Of a DNA stretch of 11,628 nucleotides, positions 7,519 through 11,628 are shown piece after piece. The translations under genes and the position numbers were made by a program. Each line of letters starts with the position of its first letter. Within the stretch, counting starts at the first letter, position 1. The stretch lies in contig WKLE02001321.1 of NCBI GenBank assembly GCA_014885115.2, positions 17,052 to 28,679 on the forward strand. The letters are read 5' to 3'. Below the pieces are notes generated by a model. That model worked only from the letters and a program-made list of their open reading frames with translations. It had not been told where the DNA came from and did not search any database. The stretch is from Asterionellopsis glacialis. Taxonomy: Eukaryota; Bacillariophyta; Plagiogrammaphyceae; Rhaphoneidales; Asterionellopsidaceae.

Positions 7519-8635
7519 GGTCCCGGGTCTAGAGATGGGATGCACCTTCTACTATTGTAATACAATGTTGAAGATGATTTTTTTAGTGAAAAAAATTTAT
7601 TAATAGCCGTTAGTACAGTTTTCAAACTGAGGTCCTTCAGTAGTTAGTAAGTAGTAATACTCTGGAGGACTAGCGCTTCCTCTTCTGCAGAAGCTCTACC
7701 AGGTGGTCCTGTCTGTATCGTACGTGAGCACTCGTGCGTATGTATATACAATACCCCAGCAGGTACAACAAACGTTTCAGATGCTGGCTCCAGGCGAAAC
7801 GCACTCACAGTAGTTAGTACCAATTACCTGTAATCATACATTGAGGTACTTTTGCACTTGATATTATACTTATGACGTAGTAAAACAATAATAATTACTT
7901 ATAGAAGTCAATACAGTACCAACTACGCCGGCCTTTTGTTGAAGCAGAGGATAATAATGCATTTTTGTTAAATATTTGTTAACTAAGTTAAAAATGGTGA
8001 CGTTTTTCCAAAAGGATAAACATGACGATACCATGGAAAACGTTACTTAATTCTGTGATACAAAATATCAAAGTTAATCCTTTATGACCTTTGAATATTT
8101 ATGACCAGAACAATAATAGGTGATAGATACTGCATTATATATGTGTATATACTTTGATAAGAAATGTCCAGTCCTCACGCCACTGTGGACGAACAATGTG
8201 TTTTTTTCAGTAAAATTCCCCACTGTCTAGTCTCGACAAAAAAAACATAGGGAGTATTTAGTCGTAATGTACACTCGTTGAGAGTCCTAGTGTAAACAGC
8301 AGTAGAAGGACACCCATAGAGACGGGCTGGAAACAGGAAGGTGAGAGCGACGCGCTCCAAAGCGAAAATTCTTTTTCTTGCGTCCCGTTCTCGACATGGA
8401 CGTTGCGCTCTCCTCGATTGTTGATTGATGCCAGTGTTCTTGCTGTTGCTTCACCGAGAATCAAGGCATCCTCAGCAAAGCCAAGTCTACAACACTAAGC
8501 AATACTGAATCATTTACTTACTTATTCAACAGCGATATAGGTGGATCATAATCAGTGACTTATCAATAAAAGCTCAGGTCAGTTACATCAAAACTCCAAG
8601 GAAGTTCGTAAGTCCAGTCCAACAACACGTTCGTT
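7519..8635. promoter_or_regulatory. divergent spacer between the polymerase and OTU genes
   Basis: This 1.1 kb spacer separates the starts of two divergent genes and must contain both leaders and promoters. It has no convincing coding frame. Visible elements are three GTTAGTA copies (7609, 7643 and 7813), two of them inside an identical 12-mer at 7638 and 7808; TGACGT at 7873–7878 and 7998–8003; a TATATATG-type AT run near 8136–8153; and polypyrimidine-CAG acceptor-like sites near 8201–8210 and 8511–8532. The last could end a leader intron of the OTU gene. No core promoter can be fixed from sequence alone. Confidence 0.45.
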
Positions 8636-11002
8636 ATGCGTGTCATTCTCGGACGGAAAAAAGGTGGCAAACAGCAACACGAAAACAGTAGTAGTACTAC
8701 ACCGTCAGGTTCAACATCCATCGAAGCATCATCGGTCACGTTAGTAACCACAACAGCAACAACAAATATTTCTGTAACAGCAACGAATTCTAGCAGCAGT
8801 GCAGCAAAATTTCCATCAAGCACGATCGAACAAGCTTCGTCTCTTGCAACTGCTGATTCCATTCCTTCTAAAATTAGGATTGACGATTCAATAAGTTTGA
8901 AACCAAAAGCTACGTCCACTAGTTGCATTACTACCGCATCGTTACCAAGCACTCCTACAACTTCTTGTAACAAAGAAAGAGTCAAATCACCTTTATCTTC
9001 TTTATCACAACAGCTATTGTCATCACCATCCTGCACATCCAAAACAAAATCAACCAGCAGCAATAGTCGTAAACGGCCTATTGGTAGCAAAACGGCAGGT
9101 ATTATTGAGAATTCAACCAGTGCGAACGCGAGTAAAAAAATTCACTCGGCAGAATTGCCAGGAATTTCACACACAATCACTTCACCATTTATTGTTAGCA
9201 CGACTACTGCTGTATCAAAAAATTCAGCCACTGCAACTGCGTTAGCACCAGCACTGCTTGATTGCAAACTTCCTGCAGTACCATTGCCTGTATCCACTAC
9301 TACTACTACTACTAATTCTACTACTGCACGGTCAAGTAACAATATGAGAATTATAGAGCACAACAATCACAATCCACACAATTTGTATCATAATAATAAT
9401 CCTACATCAAGGACAGCAACAACAACATCAGCAGCAGTGACTGAAAACGATGGAGAAGACCCCTCCTCTTCCTTCTATCATCAATCTCGGAATGACCTCA
9501 ACAATCCTGCGGCATCCTACGTTGATGAAGGCAACAGCATGATTATTATAAATGGACAACAACAATTACATCCAAACAACAATGATAATGATGATGATAG
9601 CGAACCTAACGAATCAACATCTACTACTACAGCAATGACACTATTTGAAAAAGCTTTAAAGTCAGAACGTGGATTAGAAATTAAAGAACAAGAAGGTGAC
9701 GGGAATTGTTTATTCCGTGCCATTAGTTTACAAATTTATGGTGATTCTAATATGCATTCTGAAATTAGGAAACGTTGTTTGGACTTTATGGAGGCTGACG
9801 AACCACACTTTGGACAATTTGTGACTGAAGAAAGTTTCCATGAGTACATTGCACGTAAACGTCAAGATGGTGTACATGGGAATAATCCTGAAATTCAAGC
9901 TATAAGTGAACTATTCAATCGTCCTATTGAAGTGTTTGTACCTGAAAATGGTGGTAAGTTTGTGTGTGCGTGCGTGTGTGTGTTTTTTTTAAAATTGGCG
10001 TTTTCAGATAATATTTCTTTTAGTCTCCCGTCTCCCACTGCTACTAATTTGTGCATGCCACTTTCCTCCCTTATAGCAAAACCACTCAATATTTTCCATG
10101 CTGAGTACAAAACAGGAGATGCACCTATTCGTCTTTCGTATCACGATGGGAATCATTACAATGCTGTCATTGATCCATTGGTACCCACGGCTGGACTTGG
10201 ATTAGGGTTGCCAGGTCTTGAACTAGGGTTGGCGGATAGGATGCAAGTTGCCAAAGCCAAGGAAGAATCAGACAGGCTTGCTGATGAAGAAGAAACCCGA
10301 AAGGCGATGGCCGAATCACACGATGATGAAATTCAAAGAGCCATCAAGGAAAGTTCAGACATGTATCAAAATATGTACAAACAAAAGGCTATGGTACTGA
10401 GTGATATGGAAGCGACCGAAATGGAATTGGAACAAGCGATATTAGTCAGTTCCTTGGAAAGTTATCAACAGACTGAAGTGGGACGGAAAAAGCCCAGTCA
10501 TAAACAAAAACACAAGCATTACCAACATCAAAAACAGCACCAATATCAACCAAAACAACATCATCGAGCATCTGATCAACAAAAGCAAAGGGCCACAACA
10601 AAATCATCATCGTCATCTTCTCTAGCTGCAGCAGCAGCTGCATCAACAGGTGGTCGATCAACGAAACATCCTGCTTCTCTGTCACCATCGTCTCAACCAT
10701 TGCCACCATCAACAGCTACTGCAACGCCAACCACAGCTTCAGCAACAACAGCAACTGCATCAGCGTCCATGTCGTCACCCATGGCTTCATCGTCATCGTC
10801 GTCACCCACAACAATACCCGCAGCTACAGCAGTAGCATCAACAACAGCTGCCGCACCATCTGCTTCACATGATGAGTATCCACAAACAGTGCAAGAACTG
10901 GTAATGAATGGATTTGAACTTTCGAAAGTTGTTCGAGCATATGACCTTCTTGGTGACAATTTTGACGACATACTTTCATATCTCATGAGTACTGCAACAT
11001 AA
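8636..11002 (+). CDS. OTUD5-like deubiquitinase with UIM and UBA domains
   Basis: OTU cysteine proteases cut ubiquitin chains from substrates. Coding sequence is join(8636..9953, 10077..11002), giving 747 residues. The start is the first ATG after an in-frame TAA (8609–8611). Residues 1–330 are Ser/Thr/Asn-rich low complexity with a small basic SRKRP patch (144–148). The OTU domain spans about 335–490. It has EGDGNCLFRA with Asp355 and catalytic Cys358, then HGNNPEIQAISELFNRPIEV, and the catalytic His466 in DGNHYNAVID. It is followed by GLGLGLPG, as after the OTU domain of OTUD5/DUBA. Two ubiquitin-interacting motifs follow: DDEIQRAIKESS (522–533) and MELEQAILVSSLES (555–568). A Lys/His/Gln-rich stretch and a Ser/Ala/Thr-rich linker lead to a UBA domain (about 710–745, VQELVMNGF to DDILSYLM). 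The architecture predicts an enzyme that grips polyubiquitin through several binding sites. Target and linkage preference are unknown. Confidence 0.93.
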   Translation: MRVILGRKKGGKQQHENSSSTTPSGSTSIEASSVTLVTTTATTNISVTATNSSSSAAKFPSSTIEQASSLATADSIPSKIRIDDSISLKPKATSTSCITTASLPSTPTTSCNKERVKSPLSSLSQQLLSSPSCTSKTKSTSSNSRKRPIGSKTAGIIENSTSANASKKIHSAELPGISHTITSPFIVSTTTAVSKNSATATALAPALLDCKLPAVPLPVSTTTTTTNSTTARSSNNMRIIEHNNHNPHNLYHNNNPTSRTATTTSAAVTENDGEDPSSSFYHQSRNDLNNPAASYVDEGNSMIIINGQQQLHPNNNDNDDDSEPNESTSTTTAMTLFEKALKSERGLEIKEQEGDGNCLFRAISLQIYGDSNMHSEIRKRCLDFMEADEPHFGQFVTEESFHEYIARKRQDGVHGNNPEIQAISELFNRPIEVFVPENGGKFVCACVCVFFLKLAFSDNISFSLPSPTATNLCMPLSSLIAKPLNIFHAEYKTGDAPIRLSYHDGNHYNAVIDPLVPTAGLGLGLPGLELGLADRMQVAKAKEESDRLADEEETRKAMAESHDDEIQRAIKESSDMYQNMYKQKAMVLSDMEATEMELEQAILVSSLESYQQTEVGRKKPSHKQKHKHYQHQKQHQYQPKQHHRASDQQKQRATTKSSSSSSLAAAAAASTGGRSTKHPASLSPSSQPLPPSTATATPTTASATTATASASMSSPMASSSSSSPTTIPAATAVASTTAAAPSASHDEYPQTVQELVMNGFELSKVVRAYDLLGDNFDDILSYLMSTAT
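9297..9315. repeat. ACT triplet run encoding poly-Thr
   Basis: Six consecutive ACT codons lie in the low-complexity N-terminal part of the OTU gene. Together with nearby AAC and CAA runs, they mark this part of the coding region as prone to slippage and likely to vary in length between strains. Confidence 0.85.
9954..10076 (+). other. in-frame, stop-free intron inside the OTU domain
   Basis: Donor GTAAGT (9954) and acceptor CCCTTATAG (ends 10076) bound 123 bases, phase 1. The length is exactly 41 codons with no in-frame stop, so a naive reading runs straight through it. The inside is unlike the flanks, with a TG-rich run after the donor (9959–9981) and a pyrimidine-rich 3' half. Removing it rebuilds an alanine codon and joins VPENG to AKPLNIFHAEY, the normal OTUD5 order. 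Retention would insert 41 residues between the VPENG strand and the catalytic histidine. Confidence 0.9.
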
Positions 11003-11580
11003 TGCGTCGTTTCTTTTTCTTTGGATTGGAAATATTTTGTATAACACTGTCTCCAATTCTGTGTAAGCTATAGTCACGTATACAGTCAAATGGTTAAAGA
11101 CCTCTTACCTAAAACTTCAAAAACGATATATAGGTGTATATTATATTCGTATAGACTAGTACTTCTACGTCGAGTGTGAATCTGCATCTGTGGTGGACTA
11201 TAGAGTACAGAGAAACTTTTCGACCTCGAACACGGATTTTTGTTAGTTTGAAAAAATACGTTGTCAGGTAACTGTTCTGATTGTCAAACAGTATAAGTTA
11301 TTAGGGGTTTACAAACATTCTTCCGTGTTTTGTTCAAACTGGTGATACAGTGGAAGTACATTGCATTATGGAGATGAAATGATTGCGCCACAATGGTAAC
11401 ACTACTGCGATGGAATAATTCATGACAACAATAACATTTACTATAAAATTAACAAAAGAACACCTTTCAAATTCTTATTAGATAAACCAAACAAGCCCTA
11501 GTGCAATGCCAACATCCAACAAAACACAGACTCATCTCTACTTAAAAATCATGGACATACATTAACTCTTATATGCATGA
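11003..11580. other. 3' flank of the OTU gene, no gene seen
   Basis: This AT-rich stretch follows the OTU stop. No open frame, RNA gene or repeat is evident, and no perfect AATAAA was noticed shortly after the stop. A TATAGGTGTATATTATA-like AT run lies near 11128–11145. The right part is probably the 3' flank of whatever gene enters from beyond the window. Confidence 0.4.
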
Positions 11581-11628
11581 TCACGTCTCTGTAGGTGCCG
11601 AAACTTTAAAACCAGGATTTAATGGAGG
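11581..11628 (-). CDS. possible C-terminal end of a gene entering from the right
   Basis: On the minus strand, the last 48 bases read as 15 sense codons (PPLNPGFKVSAPTET) and a TGA at 11583–11581. The other two minus frames hit stops within these bases. The peptide looks plausible as a protein end, and the orientation would be convergent with the OTU gene. The evidence is only one short open frame, so this may be chance. No family can be named. Confidence 0.2.
   Translation of the reverse strand, partial: PPLNPGFKVSAPTET

Noticed and set aside
7516..7545. Polymerase start nine codons earlier at 7545
   Set aside because: That codon is GTG, not ATG. Eukaryotic initiation favours the ATG at 7518, which follows an in-frame TAG with no other ATG between.
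7873..8003. Two TGACGT sites resembling the CO2/cAMP-responsive elements of diatom promoters
   Set aside because: A six-base motif is expected several times by chance in a window of this size on two strands, and the flanking genes have no known CO2 link.
8563..9090. Long minus-strand frame of 175 codons opposite the OTU gene
   Set aside because: It is the complement of the Ser/Thr/Asn-rich coding repeat, rich in Val, Leu and Asp only because of that, and has no recognisable domain.
9954..10076. Reading the OTU gene as a single 788-residue exon
   Set aside because: The 41 extra residues are hydrophobic and Cys-rich (VCACVCVFFL), sit inside the OTU fold, and are bounded by strong splice sites; removing them restores the family sequence.
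1..11628. Mobile element, CRISPR array, viral insertion or defence cluster
   Set aside because: No transposase, reverse transcriptase or integrase motifs, no terminal repeats, no regularly spaced identical repeats with unique spacers and no viral genes are visible; the confident genes are ordinary eukaryotic ones.

Overview
The window is nuclear DNA from a eukaryote. The three confident genes carry short GT–AG introns (91, 113 and 123 bases), their proteins are nearest to eukaryotic families, and there are no bacterial operons or ribosome binding sites. AT-rich spacers, small introns, long Ser/Thr/Asn/Gln tracts and the overall gene style suggest a diatom or another stramenopile. That placement is an inference from style, not from a marker gene.

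Layout. Bases 1–2000 hold no confident gene. This stretch has a degenerate tandem repeat whose minus-strand reading keeps a period of 25–27 residues (396–745), a perfect 12-copy GCAATG hexamer array (869–940), a coding-like plus-strand stretch broken by one stop (1371–1799) and a TTG/GAT triplet run (1921–1955). Bases 2442–4814 (+, three exons) encode a 722-residue carnitine O-acetyltransferase that combines an arginine/lysine-rich N-terminus with a C-terminal SKL. Bases 5221–7518 (−, one exon) encode a 765-residue non-canonical poly(A)/poly(U) polymerase. Its stop is followed by a shifted-frame glycine-rich continuation. Bases 7519–8635 are the spacer between this gene and the divergent third gene. 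Bases 8636–11002 (+, two exons) encode an OTUD5-like deubiquitinase with an OTU domain, two ubiquitin-interacting motifs and a C-terminal UBA domain. Its intron is in frame and free of stops. The last ~50 bases may hold the C-terminal end of a minus-strand gene.

The three main genes serve different processes: acetyl-unit shuttling between organelles, RNA 3'-end tailing and ubiquitin editing. Nothing suggests that they form one pathway or a gene cluster. Genes 1 and 2 are convergent and genes 2 and 3 are divergent, a compact arrangement of ordinary housekeeping genes. I found no sign of a mobile element, CRISPR array, tRNA or virus. The most rewarding points are the dual-targeting architecture of the acetyltransferase, the candidate UTP-selecting histidine and frameshifted tail of the polymerase, and the in-frame intron inside the OTU domain.
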